In this document: one piece after another, positions 1 through 8,171 of the stretch | How the letters are laid out: the number at the start of each line of letters is the position of its first letter | How positions within the stretch are numbered: the first letter of the stretch is position 1 | Assembly (NCBI GenBank): GCA_910574185.1 | Contig: CAJSZQ010000031.1 | Location: 1 to 47,688 of the forward strand | DNA length: 47,688 nucleotides | Reading direction: 5' to 3' | Source of the DNA: Lachnospiraceae bacterium | GTDB lineage: Bacteria > Bacillota > Clostridia > Lachnospirales > Lachnospiraceae | The notes under the pieces: model-generated | Database searches by the model: none | The model's input: the letters and a program-made list of their open reading frames with translations, nothing else | Told to the model about the DNA's origin: nothing | Program-made: the position numbers and the translations under genes

Positions 1-81
1 ACCCAAAACCACAGCTTTTATTTGTATTTTAACTCTGATTTCGGGTATTTTCTATATGAAATCTCTATTTTTCTGTATTCC

Positions 82-141
82 TATTGAATTTACTTTTTCA
101 AAGCGGAATTTAATCTTACAAAGTGGAATTTACTTTTTCAA
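82..141. repeat. Three tandem 20-bp repeats at the left edge
   Basis: Read on the minus strand there are three consecutive 20-bp units, each starting TTG and holding a TAAATTC or TTAAATTC core: positions 122-141, 102-121 and 82-101. The outer two units share TTGAAAAAGTAAATTC. Clusters of short repeats of this size are typical transposase-binding sites at the ends of IS21-family elements, so this may be the end of an element lying left of the window. That link is inference, because no transposase gene is inside the window. Confidence 0.6.
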
Positions 142-179
142 TTCACCTTATTTTCAACTTTATTTTCAACTCTTTATTT

Positions 180-1472
180 TCATTCTAATTCCTGTCCATT
201 CAAAGCAATCATAATAACCTTATCTGTGTCTGGCTCTGTATACACAAAGCAGCTATTCAAACTGGCTCCATCATACCAATTGTAACTGTCCGAATAATCA
301 CCCTCATAGACGTCGTCCGGTTCGCCCCATTTTTCAATTACTTTCTCGATATCTTCTCCTATCTGGATACCTCCCGGAAAAACGGCAGTTATATAGCCGT
401 CTTCAACATCATAATCATTCACGTAAACCCCGTTCACCGTACATTCCCTTACCGTACGTGCTTCTTCTGTATTATTACTGACAACAAACATCAATCCATG
501 ATAATCTTCATCATTAAAGTATACCATATCATAATCGTTTTTATTAATCACATAATCTTCTGAAATAGTTTCTGTATCCATTTTTAATCCGGTTTTCTCT
601 ACTTCTTCAATAGTACAGGGAAATTTCAATACGGTATCATTTACCTGAATCGTATATCCTTTCCAACTATCTCCCAAGTCTTCGCTAACCTGCACAGGAG
701 CAGAAGACGCAGACTCCTCGTCATCTCTCTCATCTTCGTCGTCGTCTTCATCATCCAAAACGTCTGACATAATTGAAGAGCCCGTCAACTCTCTGTTAAA
801 TTCATCCATAAAATCCAGCATACCAAACGCCCCTACGCCAATGGAGGTAAGAAATCCTCCAATTGCACCGACAATGATAAAAATCTTTGCCTTTTTAGCA
901 GCGTCCCTTGCGCCTTCATAATCTCCCATTCTCTGTAAAGAATCAATCTTACTTGCATACACAATACTGACAATACCCAACGGAAGGCAGCAGCAAAGCG
1001 TTGTAAGAATAGAAAAAATCAAATAGGATGTACTCTTTATCGGCTCTGCCGGCTGACCAAAGTTTGACTGGTTATAATTCGTTTGACTGTATCCATTTCC
1101 TGACTGGCTATAATTCGACTGATTATATCCATTTCCTGACTGGCCATAATTCGGCTGACTATAACCATTTTCCGACTGGTTGTTACCACTGTTCGACTGG
1201 CCATAATTATAATTTCCCTGCGTATTATCGAATTGACCATAACTGTAATTCCCCTGAATACTGTCAAATTGAGTATCATCCGTTTGTCCATAATTTCCCT
1301 GGCTATAACCTGACTGTCCAAAGCCATATTCCGTCCGCTTATTGGGATCTTCATATTGTATCTCCGGCTGCTCGCCATTCGCACTGCTGTCTTCTGACAA
1401 TACTTCTGTTCCACAAACCGGACAGAACTTCACACCTTTCTCCAATTCATTTCCGCAAAATTTACACTTCAT
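180..1472 (-). CDS. Zinc-ribbon protein with Q/G/Y/N-rich tract and CD225-like membrane domain
   Basis: Membrane protein of 430 aa with unknown function. Residues 1-22 form a zinc ribbon with two CxxC pairs (C3/C6 and C17/C20). Residues about 49-140 are a low-complexity tract rich in Q, G, S, Y and N with repeated GYSQ, NYGQ and GNGY units. Residues about 147-220 match the CD225/dispanin pattern: a hydrophobic helix with CCC, then KIDSLQRMGDYEGAR, then a second hydrophobic helix. An acidic stretch near 237-253 links to a C-terminal domain of about 165 aa that I do not recognise. The ATG is preceded by a GGAGGAGAG-type ribosome binding site. Zinc ribbon plus CD225 is a common architecture in Clostridia; the long FUS-like tract is the odd part. 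It appears monocistronic, although the next gene upstream runs the same way and is only 23 bp away. Confidence 0.75.
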   Translation of the reverse strand: MKCKFCGNELEKGVKFCPVCGTEVLSEDSSANGEQPEIQYEDPNKRTEYGFGQSGYSQGNYGQTDDTQFDSIQGNYSYGQFDNTQGNYNYGQSNSGNNQSENGYSQPNYGQSGNGYNQSNYSQSGNGYSQTNYNQSNFGQPAEPIKSTSYLIFSILTTLCCCLPLGIVSIVYASKIDSLQRMGDYEGARDAAKKAKIFIIVGAIGGFLTSIGVGAFGMLDFMDEFNRELTGSSIMSDVLDDEDDDEDERDDEESASSAPVQVSEDLGDSWKGYTIQVNDTVLKFPCTIEEVEKTGLKMDTETISEDYVINKNDYDMVYFNDEDYHGLMFVVSNNTEEARTVRECTVNGVYVNDYDVEDGYITAVFPGGIQIGEDIEKVIEKWGEPDDVYEGDYSDSYNWYDGASLNSCFVYTEPDTDKVIMIALNGQELE

Positions 1473-1495
1473 TACGCTCTCCTCCTTTTGCCTGT

Positions 1496-1957
1496 TTATA
1501 TTCTTGTAGGCGCCAATAACACAAACGGATACATATGAATGTTTCTGACAATTCCATAAAGCAAGAAAAGTATCAATATCAACACCGGTATTCGTTCAGG
1601 TATATGTTTACTTATTCTCTCTTTTCCATAGATTAACCATTGTATCCCACAAGCAATATAATATAGCATAAGCCATGGCAATATTATAATTAACATTGGG
1701 TTATATCGAAATGCCTGATACCACTCTCCATGCAAAAGTGCATAGCACGCTCTCCCCGCACCACAGCCAGGACAATAAAACCCTGTAAAGAAACGGACTG
1801 GACATGCAAGCATCAATCCCCTATTAGGATTATGATAATATAAAAACAAAGCTCCTGCAAGCAATATCACTAGAATAAGCATCATTATTCCTATGCGAAA
1901 CTTCTTTTTGACAATTCCTGGATATTCAAATAATATTGCTTTCACTTTTTGTAACAT
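1496..1957 (-). CDS. DUF2752 family membrane protein
   Basis: Small membrane protein of about 153 aa. It has the DUF2752 signature: a first hydrophobic helix, then CPVRFFTGFYCPGCGAGR with the CPGCG motif, a YNPM segment and two more helices near the C-terminus. Function is unknown; family members often sit beside CD225 or zinc-ribbon proteins, as here. The open frame extends upstream into the tRNA-Ser gene, so I chose the ATG at 1957, which follows an AAAGG-type site. An in-frame ATG nine codons upstream is possible. A terminator-like hairpin at 2020-2050 separates it from the tRNA. Confidence 0.75.
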   Translation of the reverse strand: MLQKVKAILFEYPGIVKKKFRIGIMMLILVILLAGALFLYYHNPNRGLMLACPVRFFTGFYCPGCGAGRACYALLHGEWYQAFRYNPMLIIILPWLMLYYIACGIQWLIYGKERISKHIPERIPVLILILFLLYGIVRNIHMYPFVLLAPTRI

Positions 1958-2019
1958 TCTTCTACCTTTCTCTACTATCTGCATACGTCCCAGGGGACAA
2001 ATATGCGCTTTCCTGATGT

Positions 2020-2050
2020 AAAAAAAGAGCCTTGCATATGCAAAACCCTT
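2020..2050 (-). terminator. Rho-independent terminator after tRNA-Ser
   Basis: On the minus strand an 11-bp stem (GGGTTTTGCAT against ATGCAAGGCTC, with G-U pairs) is followed by a run of seven T. It lies directly downstream of tRNA-Ser and upstream of the DUF2752 gene. Confidence 0.75.
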
Positions 2051-2058
2051 TCTTTTAA

Positions 2059-2144
2059 CGGAGAGGGTGGGATTCGAACCCACGTGCCCTTGCGGACAAA
2101 CGGTTTTCAAGACCGCCTCGTTATGACCACTTCGATACCTCTCC
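2059..2144 (-). tRNA. tRNA-Ser(UGA)
   Basis: The minus strand holds a complete class II tRNA. The acceptor arm GGAGAGG pairs with CCTCTCC, followed by discriminator G (the usual serine identity base). The anticodon loop CTTGAAA has anticodon TGA. A long variable arm and the T-arm GGTTCGAATCC are present. CCA is not encoded. The length of 86 nt fits tRNA-Ser. It decodes UCA and related serine codons. Confidence 0.96.
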
Positions 2145-2221
2145 AAATATTAACTCACCGCTTATATCCTGCGATGCACTTAGTATTTTATCATTACATT
2201 CTTCCAGTGTCAATATAAATT

Positions 2222-2671
2222 TCAAGAATTTTCTTCCTCTTCTCCATCCTCTTCATCCAAATCAGCATCCAGCCGCATCCGAAGCGCTTCCAGCGCCCGA
2301 ACCCATCCCAGATATTTCTTACGCATCTTCTTATCAAATTCGTCGGTTATCTCAAGAAACGTATAGATACTGTTCCCCACCAACTCTTTCTCAAAAAGTT
2401 TTTCTACCGGGTGAAATTTCGCAAGGAATGAGATTCCATCCAGAATCATAACCCCTTTAATCACTCCTTCACCATCGGCTGCAATCATTACAATATTGCC
2501 GTTAAAGAATTTTCCCTTCTTCTGTCCAATCCCCACATTGCCCAGTCTGTGTATCTCTCTTACAGTCTTCCTATAGTTCTTAATTTGATAATAACCTCCC
2601 AAAGCCTGCAAAAGAAACGCAGCAAATACTACAAATAAGACTTTCGATATTACAGGTAATTCACTAAACAT
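2222..2671 (-). CDS. gutM: GutM family glucitol operon activator
   Basis: Protein of 149 aa with an N-terminal membrane helix (about residues 8-26) followed by the GutM pattern YYQIKNYRKT, GNVGIGQKKGKFFNGNIVMI and a charged C-terminal half ending in an acidic tail. GutM proteins are accessory activators of glucitol/sorbitol operons. The position as last gene of the PTS operon, after the dehydrogenase, supports this. The 116-bp gap before it contains an imperfect hairpin that may act in mRNA processing. The start has a GAGAGGAAAG ribosome binding site. How GutM acts from the membrane is not clear from the sequence. Confidence 0.85.
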   Translation of the reverse strand: MFSELPVISKVLFVVFAAFLLQALGGYYQIKNYRKTVREIHRLGNVGIGQKKGKFFNGNIVMIAADGEGVIKGVMILDGISFLAKFHPVEKLFEKELVGNSIYTFLEITDEFDKKMRKKYLGWVRALEALRMRLDADLDEEDGEEEENS

Positions 2672-2787
2672 GTCAGCACTTTCCTCTCTATAGCCGGGAA
2701 GGAGCCCCGCCAGATTCTAAATAATAGCTTCCGGCAGGACCCCCAGGGCCCAATTTATCATATCCCGTTATTGATTATCCAAACCGA

Positions 2788-4107
2788 TTAAAGTACGTGT
2801 CTTCCGTACATTGCATCCTGCTCTTTTCTCAGTTTGTAAATCAGAGTCTCTTTATCTAAGTCAATCATATCATAAGTAATCAGAGTACCCTTCTTAACAT
2901 CCTTCTTCATTACAGCTTTGTTTGTAACAAGGCCGAACGGAACATAGCCGTTTGCATTAGACTCTTCCGCAGTTGCGATAGAACCATGTGTCGTAAATCC
3001 ACCGATACCATCAATCGTCTGGCCTGCTTTTAAGTCAATCTTAGCTCTTGTAATACACTCAGATACAAGACCGTTCTTAGCTACGCAGGTAGCGTCTCCC
3101 TCAATAACGGCTCTTGCAACGGAAAGAGGCGTCTCAAGATTGCAAAGGTGATATGGACGGTACAGTGTCCACAGCGGGCCGGGACCCATGCTGTGATATC
3201 CAAGCTGATATGCAATCTCTGCATTTGGTGTAGATACGGTTACAAATACTCCAGGAGCAATGCCGTTGATGTACTCAACAACACCATGTTTGTTCAGGAT
3301 ACCGCCATCTTTCTTAAGCTTCAGAATCTCGTTCATCTCTTTGATACCTTCTGTACCTGGAGATGTCTTCGGTCCATGTCCGCCGATAACGTCCGGAACA
3401 AGTCCTGTATAATTAGACATAGCGGTCATCTCAACCATAGTCTTAGTTCCATCCTTGAATGCACAAAGCATCTTCGGACTCATCTTACGGCGTGTAGCTT
3501 CCTCAAGAACGGTATCCGGGTTGCAGTCGTAATCAATCTTGTTATTTTTACCTTTACCCATAACCTCTACATTCAGTCCCATAGCCTTAGCGAAGCTGTA
3601 CAGATGCATAACAGCGCCCGGCTCGTCTCCGTCAGAACCTGAATAGATAACGCCCTCTTCTTCTGCTAATTTCTTAAGGTATGGCCCAATAACAACATCA
3701 GTCTCAACATTCAGCATAATCACGTGCTTTTTATTTCTCATAGCATCGGTAGCAACCTTTGCGCCCACATCCGGTACGCCTGTTGCATCAATCACACACT
3801 CTACCAGGTTAGCCTGAGATACAAAATTCGCATCTTCACAGGCAACATATTTGCCTGCTTCCATCGCTGCATTTGCTTCCTCTAATGTCTTAGCCTGTAC
3901 GATATCTTCATCTGAAACTTCTGCATATTTGAACGCATGTACAGCATTCTCAATCTTGATGTCAGACACGATAGCCGGCATAATACCTTTCATAAGTACC
4001 ATCTGAGTAACCATACCGCGGCCCATCTGGCCTGCGCCTACGATACCAACGCGGATAACCTTGCCATCCTCTTCTCTCTTGAGAAGCTTTTTGTCCAAAT
4101 TAAGCAT
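2788..4107 (-). CDS. COG4091-type NAD(P)-dependent dehydrogenase with C-terminal SAF domain
   Basis: Oxidoreductase of 439 aa. The N-terminus has a Rossmann motif VGIVGAGQMGRGM (residues about 21-33). The central part resembles homoserine dehydrogenase-like proteins (CNPDTVLEEATRRKMSP, AMSNYTGLVPDV, CNLETPLSVARA). The C-terminus (about 385-439) is a SAF-like domain. This matches the family described as predicted homoserine dehydrogenase with SAF domain. Its place between the glucitol EIIA gene and gutM, in an operon that has no short-chain srlD dehydrogenase, suggests it oxidises the imported hexitol phosphate or a derivative. The family is well recognised; the substrate is inference. Confidence 0.8.
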   Translation of the reverse strand: MLNLDKKLLKREEDGKVIRVGIVGAGQMGRGMVTQMVLMKGIMPAIVSDIKIENAVHAFKYAEVSDEDIVQAKTLEEANAAMEAGKYVACEDANFVSQANLVECVIDATGVPDVGAKVATDAMRNKKHVIMLNVETDVVIGPYLKKLAEEEGVIYSGSDGDEPGAVMHLYSFAKAMGLNVEVMGKGKNNKIDYDCNPDTVLEEATRRKMSPKMLCAFKDGTKTMVEMTAMSNYTGLVPDVIGGHGPKTSPGTEGIKEMNEILKLKKDGGILNKHGVVEYINGIAPGVFVTVSTPNAEIAYQLGYHSMGPGPLWTLYRPYHLCNLETPLSVARAVIEGDATCVAKNGLVSECITRAKIDLKAGQTIDGIGGFTTHGSIATAEESNANGYVPFGLVTNKAVMKKDVKKGTLITYDMIDLDKETLIYKLRKEQDAMYGRHVL

Positions 4108-4138
4108 AATTCATCTCTCCTTATCTACAATAAAATAA

Positions 4139-4510
4139 TTAATAAATACAAACCTCTGCGCCTTCTTTAAGGTCGTCTTCTGTTACCACTTCACAGCCTT
4201 CCAGCATGATGCAGCCCGGAAGAGCCGCCTCTGAACCACCTGCAAAATTAACTGTACAGTGTCCCATTTCTCTCAACGTATACGGCGCTTCTACTCCAAC
4301 TGCAGTAATAATAAATTCCTTACCGGCAATCTTCATGGTATCTCCTACCATAGGGTCTTCCCAGACTTCCGACTTAGTATGTAATACAGAAATGTCTGCA
4401 AGCTCCTGAGGCGCATCCTCATTAAACAGAATAAAGAACTTATTATCCGGGTCATCCAGAAACGAAAGAGCTTCTGGCCCATGTCCTACAATCTTAACCT
4501 GAAATTTCAT
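4139..4510 (-). CDS. srlB: PTS glucitol/sorbitol transporter subunit EIIA
   Basis: Cytoplasmic EIIA component of 123 aa, the usual length. It passes phosphate from HPr to EIIB. His44 in SVLHTKSE aligns with the phosphorylated histidine of Escherichia coli SrlB, and the downstream core AVGVEAPYTLREMGH matches AVGSVAEDNLRELGH of that protein. It lies between srlE and the dehydrogenase gene, 31 bp from the latter, and has a GAGAGGAG ribosome binding site. Confidence 0.93.
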   Translation of the reverse strand: MKFQVKIVGHGPEALSFLDDPDNKFFILFNEDAPQELADISVLHTKSEVWEDPMVGDTMKIAGKEFIITAVGVEAPYTLREMGHCTVNFAGGSEAALPGCIMLEGCEVVTEDDLKEGAEVCIY

Positions 4511-4594
4511 ACAATTTCTCCTCTCGAATTACAAAAATATCTCCAAGCGTAACCGTTAAATATCTTCACAGTTACATGCAAAAATCCATTTAAC

Positions 4595-5599
4595 CTAGAA
4601 CATTCCAATACTGAATACAAATGCAAGCAGTACAGAAATAGGACCTGTAATCATACGCTCGAACAATACTGCCGGTACACCAAGCTCGATGGTCTCAGGC
4701 TCAGCATCTCCAAGAGAAAGACCTACAGGAACGAAGTCACCACCAACCTGTGCGTCAATTGCAAACAGTGCGCAAAGCGCGTATTTTGCCGGAATTGCAC
4801 CTGTTGCAAACTGAGCGCCAAGCAGCGTACCTACAACCTGTGCGATAACTGCGCCAGGTCCAAGAATTGGCGACAGGAACGGCAATCCACAGATGAAGGA
4901 AATAACAATCATTCCCGGAAGTGTTCCGCAAAGCGGCGCAACGGTATTAGCGATTACATCGCCAAGTCCGCTGGCGCTGATAATACCAAGTAATGTAGCT
5001 GTAAACGCCATGAACGGAAGAATGTTCTTGATAACCATGTCGATGGTCTCGCGGCCTGCTGCGAAAAACTTATTAACCACAGCGCCAACACCTTTACCAA
5101 TCCGTACAACGATCCCCTGCTTTTGTCCTGCCTGAGCAGCCGCAATCTCTTCCTTAGCCTGAGCCTTAGTCTTCGGACCATTGTCAGCTTTAGCTTCTGC
5201 CTGTTTCGCTGCAGCAGCTTCTACTGCTGAACCGTCTGCATAAGAAATATCGCTTTCTGTTACGCCAGACACATAATTATCTTCTTTGATAAACTGTGCA
5301 AGAGGACCAGACTGGCCAACCTGCATCAGGTTAACGGTAAAGATACCTTTCTTCGGATAAACGCCGCAGCGTGCAGTTCCGCCGCAATCAACAACCGCTA
5401 CCATAACTTCATCGTCAGGGCATCCCGTCTTGAATCCGTCAACTACTTCTCCGCCTGTCATATCTGCAATGAGCTGCGCTACTGGAGTAATCCCTCCGCC
5501 TGTTACGTTCAGTACCTTATGGCACTTCTCTGTCGGTGTAATGGTCAGAGGACCGCCCCATCCGCCTGCGCCAGCTTTGATTGTAATAGATTTATACAT
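4595..5599 (-). CDS. srlE: PTS glucitol/sorbitol transporter subunit EIIBC
   Basis: Membrane transporter subunit of 334 aa. The N-terminal EIIB domain (to about residue 110) has GGWGGPL and DCGGTARCGVYPKK; Cys72 or Cys78 in this stretch is the probable phosphorylation site. A linker follows, then a hydrophobic EIIC half with GRETIDMVIKNILPFMAF and FLSPILGPGAVIAQV, closely similar to E. coli SrlE. The ATG at 5599 is chosen because AGAGGAGG lies just upstream; an upstream TTG would put that site inside the coding region. The linker (about 112-150) is rich in A, K and E and longer in character than needed, possibly flexible. Confidence 0.93.
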   Translation of the reverse strand: MYKSITIKAGAGGWGGPLTITPTEKCHKVLNVTGGGITPVAQLIADMTGGEVVDGFKTGCPDDEVMVAVVDCGGTARCGVYPKKGIFTVNLMQVGQSGPLAQFIKEDNYVSGVTESDISYADGSAVEAAAAKQAEAKADNGPKTKAQAKEEIAAAQAGQKQGIVVRIGKGVGAVVNKFFAAGRETIDMVIKNILPFMAFTATLLGIISASGLGDVIANTVAPLCGTLPGMIVISFICGLPFLSPILGPGAVIAQVVGTLLGAQFATGAIPAKYALCALFAIDAQVGGDFVPVGLSLGDAEPETIELGVPAVLFERMITGPISVLLAFVFSIGMF

Positions 5600-5621
5600 A
5601 ATTTGACCTCCTCTCAACTAA

Positions 5622-6140
5622 TTAAGCATTCTTCTTTGCCATTGAAGCATAGATTTTCTCACATAAGATACCGCGAATCAGAATAACAACCAGACCGCAA
5701 AGGAAGTATCTTACCGCAAGACCTGCAGTTGCATAACCAGCCTCAGCAACACCTGCTGAAATACCTGTCCATACGAACAGCTCGCCTGCATTAGCATGAG
5801 GGAAAAGTCCCGTAATCGGATGAACAAAACTTACCGCTGCATCATAAAATGCAGGTTTGTACTTCTCATCCAGAAAACGTCCAAATGTATAACATGCCGG
5901 ATTTGCCAGGAAGAATACCGCCAGCAAAGGAAGCAGTGTATACCTGAGTACCATATACTTGGTAATCTTCTGAGCAAAATTCTCCACATTCTCAGTACCA
6001 ACAATCTTGATGATCGAGTTAACCGCCGTCATCAGACACACTACAAGCGGGATAATGCCGGTAACCCAGCCTACAAATGTATCACCGCCTGCTTGAAATA
6101 GACCTATAAATCCACTTGCCACATTAGAAATAAATTCCAT
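5622..6140 (-). CDS. srlA: PTS glucitol/sorbitol transporter subunit EIIC
   Basis: Integral membrane protein of 172 aa forming the other half of the glucitol permease with SrlE. It has several hydrophobic segments and family motifs such as GGDTFVGWVTGIIPLVV near the N-terminus, FLANPACYTFGRFLDEKYKPAF in the middle (given here only as the key region 79-100) and GLFPHANAGELFVW near residue 115. The ATG follows GGAGGAGAG. It is the first structural gene of the operon; srlE starts 22 bp after it. Confidence 0.92.
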   Translation of the reverse strand: MEFISNVASGFIGLFQAGGDTFVGWVTGIIPLVVCLMTAVNSIIKIVGTENVENFAQKITKYMVLRYTLLPLLAVFFLANPACYTFGRFLDEKYKPAFYDAAVSFVHPITGLFPHANAGELFVWTGISAGVAEAGYATAGLAVRYFLCGLVVILIRGILCEKIYASMAKKNA

Positions 6141-6161
6141 AGTCTCTCCTCCATTTACTCA

Positions 6162-6167
6162 ATTATA
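6162..6167 (-). promoter_or_regulatory. Possible -10 of the srlAEB operon
   Basis: The minus strand carries a perfect TATAAT 21 bp before the srlA start codon, but no convincing TTGACA is found at the correct distance. A weak -35 would fit a promoter that needs an activator, here the SorC-type regulator and perhaps GutM. Confidence 0.35.
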
Positions 6168-6317
6168 GTATCCTGTATATATAAAATGACTGCCATGATA
6201 TGTACTGCCTTCTCTGCATCCGGGCCCTTGATTCAGCGAAGGCTTCATCCCATTTTGTCATTTATATATCTTTCCTACAGAAAACGAAAACTTCATCCGT
6301 CCTCCTCTGCGGCTGCA

Positions 6318-7283
6318 TCACAGCAGCTTTTCGGCTGCATCAATATTCGTAATCAGCATATTGATATATCCGCCTCTAATCGCCCCTCGGATTGCCTCTG
6401 CTTTATTCTCCCCTCCTGCAATGGCAATGCGGTTTCTCACTCTGCGAATCATCTCCGGCGGTATTCCCGCCACCCGGTCGTTAAACTGCCTGAACTTCTC
6501 CGTACTCCCATCCTTGTCAAAGAAGTGAAGTGCAATATCACCTACCAGACCTTCCTCCGCAAAATACTCCAGCTCTTTTTCCGTAATGTATCCCGCCTGT
6601 ACCAGTGTGGATTCCACCTTGTGGGGAATACCGATTCCCATAATAACTGTATCTAGTTTCCGGAAATCATCAAAGATATAACTTACTGCTTTTTCTTTCA
6701 GAAAGGACTGCATAACCGTCTTTTCCGAAAATACTGCCGGTGACAAAAACTGCGTATAGGTGCCGCCAAACTTCCCGGCAAACTCCAGCGCAATCTGATT
6801 ACTCTGCACATCCACCTTATCTACGGTGCTCTGACTGATACCGCCCACAAGAGGAACAAACATATAATGATTCCCCTTACTGAACACTCGGTTGGTTTTT
6901 ACTACATTATGCAGAGTATGCCCCATCGATACGCCGATACAGTCACCGTCTTTAAAAAATTGAGACAAATACAGCGCCGCCCGCTCATACATACGGGAAA
7001 CAGATTCTGTCTTTGTATCCAGCGCGCTGCTTTCTACGACAATAGCTTCCTTCAATCCGTATTTGCGCTCCAGCGCTTTCTCCAGCTTATTATAAGAAAA
7101 CTGAACCGGATTGATTACTTCCACCCGTACAATTCCGCTCTCTTTCCCCTTCTGGAGCATCCGCGAAACTGTCGCTCTGGAAATCCCCAAATAGTCGCTG
7201 ACCTCCTGCTGACGCATATCATCTTCATAATACAAACTGCAAACTTTATAAATCAACCGCCAATCATCAACTATTTTTTTCAT
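6318..7283 (-). CDS. SorC/DeoR family sugar-responsive transcriptional regulator of the glucitol operon
   Basis: Regulator of 321 aa. An N-terminal helix-turn-helix is seen at about residues 24-46 (QQEVSDYLGISRATVSRML). The rest is the SorC sugar-phosphate-binding domain with motifs such as IGVSMGHTLHNVV, FVPLVGGI, VIMGIGIP and VGDIALHFFD. SorC proteins bind a phosphorylated sugar and control a nearby sugar operon. It lies 177 bp upstream of srlA in the same direction, so it may be co-transcribed or separately expressed. A good promoter and an inverted repeat lie upstream of it. Confidence 0.88.
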   Translation of the reverse strand: MKKIVDDWRLIYKVCSLYYEDDMRQQEVSDYLGISRATVSRMLQKGKESGIVRVEVINPVQFSYNKLEKALERKYGLKEAIVVESSALDTKTESVSRMYERAALYLSQFFKDGDCIGVSMGHTLHNVVKTNRVFSKGNHYMFVPLVGGISQSTVDKVDVQSNQIALEFAGKFGGTYTQFLSPAVFSEKTVMQSFLKEKAVSYIFDDFRKLDTVIMGIGIPHKVESTLVQAGYITEKELEYFAEEGLVGDIALHFFDKDGSTEKFRQFNDRVAGIPPEMIRRVRNRIAIAGGENKAEAIRGAIRGGYINMLITNIDAAEKLL

Positions 7284-7311
7284 CCGGTCTCCTCTCGCTT
7301 TCTATTTATAG

Positions 7312-7340
7312 ATTTTACCTAAAAATTGTTTTTATATCAA
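7312..7340 (-). promoter_or_regulatory. Promoter of the SorC-type regulator gene
   Basis: On the minus strand TTGATA (7335-7340) is separated by 17 bp from TAAAAT (7312-7317), a good sigma-A type promoter. It ends about 29 bp before the regulator start codon. Confidence 0.6.
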
Positions 7341-7388
7341 TACATGAGTTGTGAATTTTTGTCTAAGTCCATGATTTTCCAGAATCCA

Positions 7389-7419
7389 TTTATACATTTG
7401 TTCAATACTTTTGTATAAA
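7389..7419. promoter_or_regulatory. Inverted repeat, candidate operator
   Basis: TTTATACA (7389-7396) and TGTATAAA (7412-7419) form a perfect 8-bp inverted repeat around a 15-bp spacer, about 50 bp upstream of the regulator promoter. Spacing and AT-rich arms are compatible with a SorC-type operator for autoregulation. This is a candidate only. Confidence 0.35.
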
Positions 7420-7469
7420 TTGATAAAATAATAACAAAGATAAGGAAAGCGTCCACTACATCGTTGTGT

Positions 7470-8171
7470 TTATAACTCTCTTCCTCTTAAGATAACCTCG
7501 GCGACAAACAAATCATCCATAGTTGTAATCTTTAAATTCTCATAGGCGCCTTCTACCATTTTTACTTTACATTTACCATGCATTTCCACAATCATAGCAT
7601 CATCTGTAATGCCTTCCATACTGCCTCTGCGGACTGCGTCATGCGCCTCTCTGATTACATGATAACGAAACACCTGTGGAGTCTGTACACTCCAAACCCG
7701 GCTCCGTTTCGGAGTCTTTGTAACAAACTGCTCCCTGTCCAGAATCTTGATGGTATCCTTAGCAGGCATCCCCACCGCACAGGCTCCCGTCTGTTTCACT
7801 GCGTCCAGAGCACGTTTTAACATGTCCCTGTCAATAAAGGGCCTGGTTCCGTCATGAATATATACATAATCTGTATTTCTGCACGCCAATAAGCCGGCGT
7901 ATACGGAATCATACCGCTCCTTACCGCCGACTACCACTTTTCTGACCTTACGGAATCCATATTTTTCAACAATATTCTTCTGGCAGTAATCCACGCAGTC
8001 GCTACTGGTCACAAGAATAATATCCTGAATAAAAGGCGCCCTCTCAAAACAATCCAACGAGTAATAAACTATCGGCTTTCCTGCAATATTTAAAAACTGC
8101 TTCTTAATCTTGCTCTTCATCCTGCGCCCCTGGCCTGCGGCCAGCACAATCGCCGTACATCGCTCTTTCAT
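7470..8171 (-). CDS. ispD: 2-C-methyl-D-erythritol 4-phosphate cytidylyltransferase
   Basis: Cytoplasmic enzyme of 233 aa in the MEP isoprenoid pathway; it joins CTP and methylerythritol phosphate to CDP-methylerythritol. The CTP-binding N-terminal motif AIVLAAGQGRRMKSK is at residues 7-21. IHDGTRPFI (about 103-111), TPKRSRVWSVQTPQVFR and the ITDDA motif follow in the family order, and length is typical. It directly abuts tsaD (ATG at 8171 next to the tsaD stop), showing tight operon coupling with translation genes. It is the last gene of this cluster; about 190 bp then separate it from the glucitol regulator. Confidence 0.95.
   Translation of the reverse strand: MKERCTAIVLAAGQGRRMKSKIKKQFLNIAGKPIVYYSLDCFERAPFIQDIILVTSSDCVDYCQKNIVEKYGFRKVRKVVVGGKERYDSVYAGLLACRNTDYVYIHDGTRPFIDRDMLKRALDAVKQTGACAVGMPAKDTIKILDREQFVTKTPKRSRVWSVQTPQVFRYHVIREAHDAVRRGSMEGITDDAMIVEMHGKCKVKMVEGAYENLKITTMDDLFVAEVILRGREL

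Noticed and set aside
1958..2146. N-terminal extension of the DUF2752 frame through the tRNA-Ser gene
   Set aside because: The frame is open by chance over the tRNA and terminator; the family starts at the ATG at 1957 and a ribosome binding site is there.
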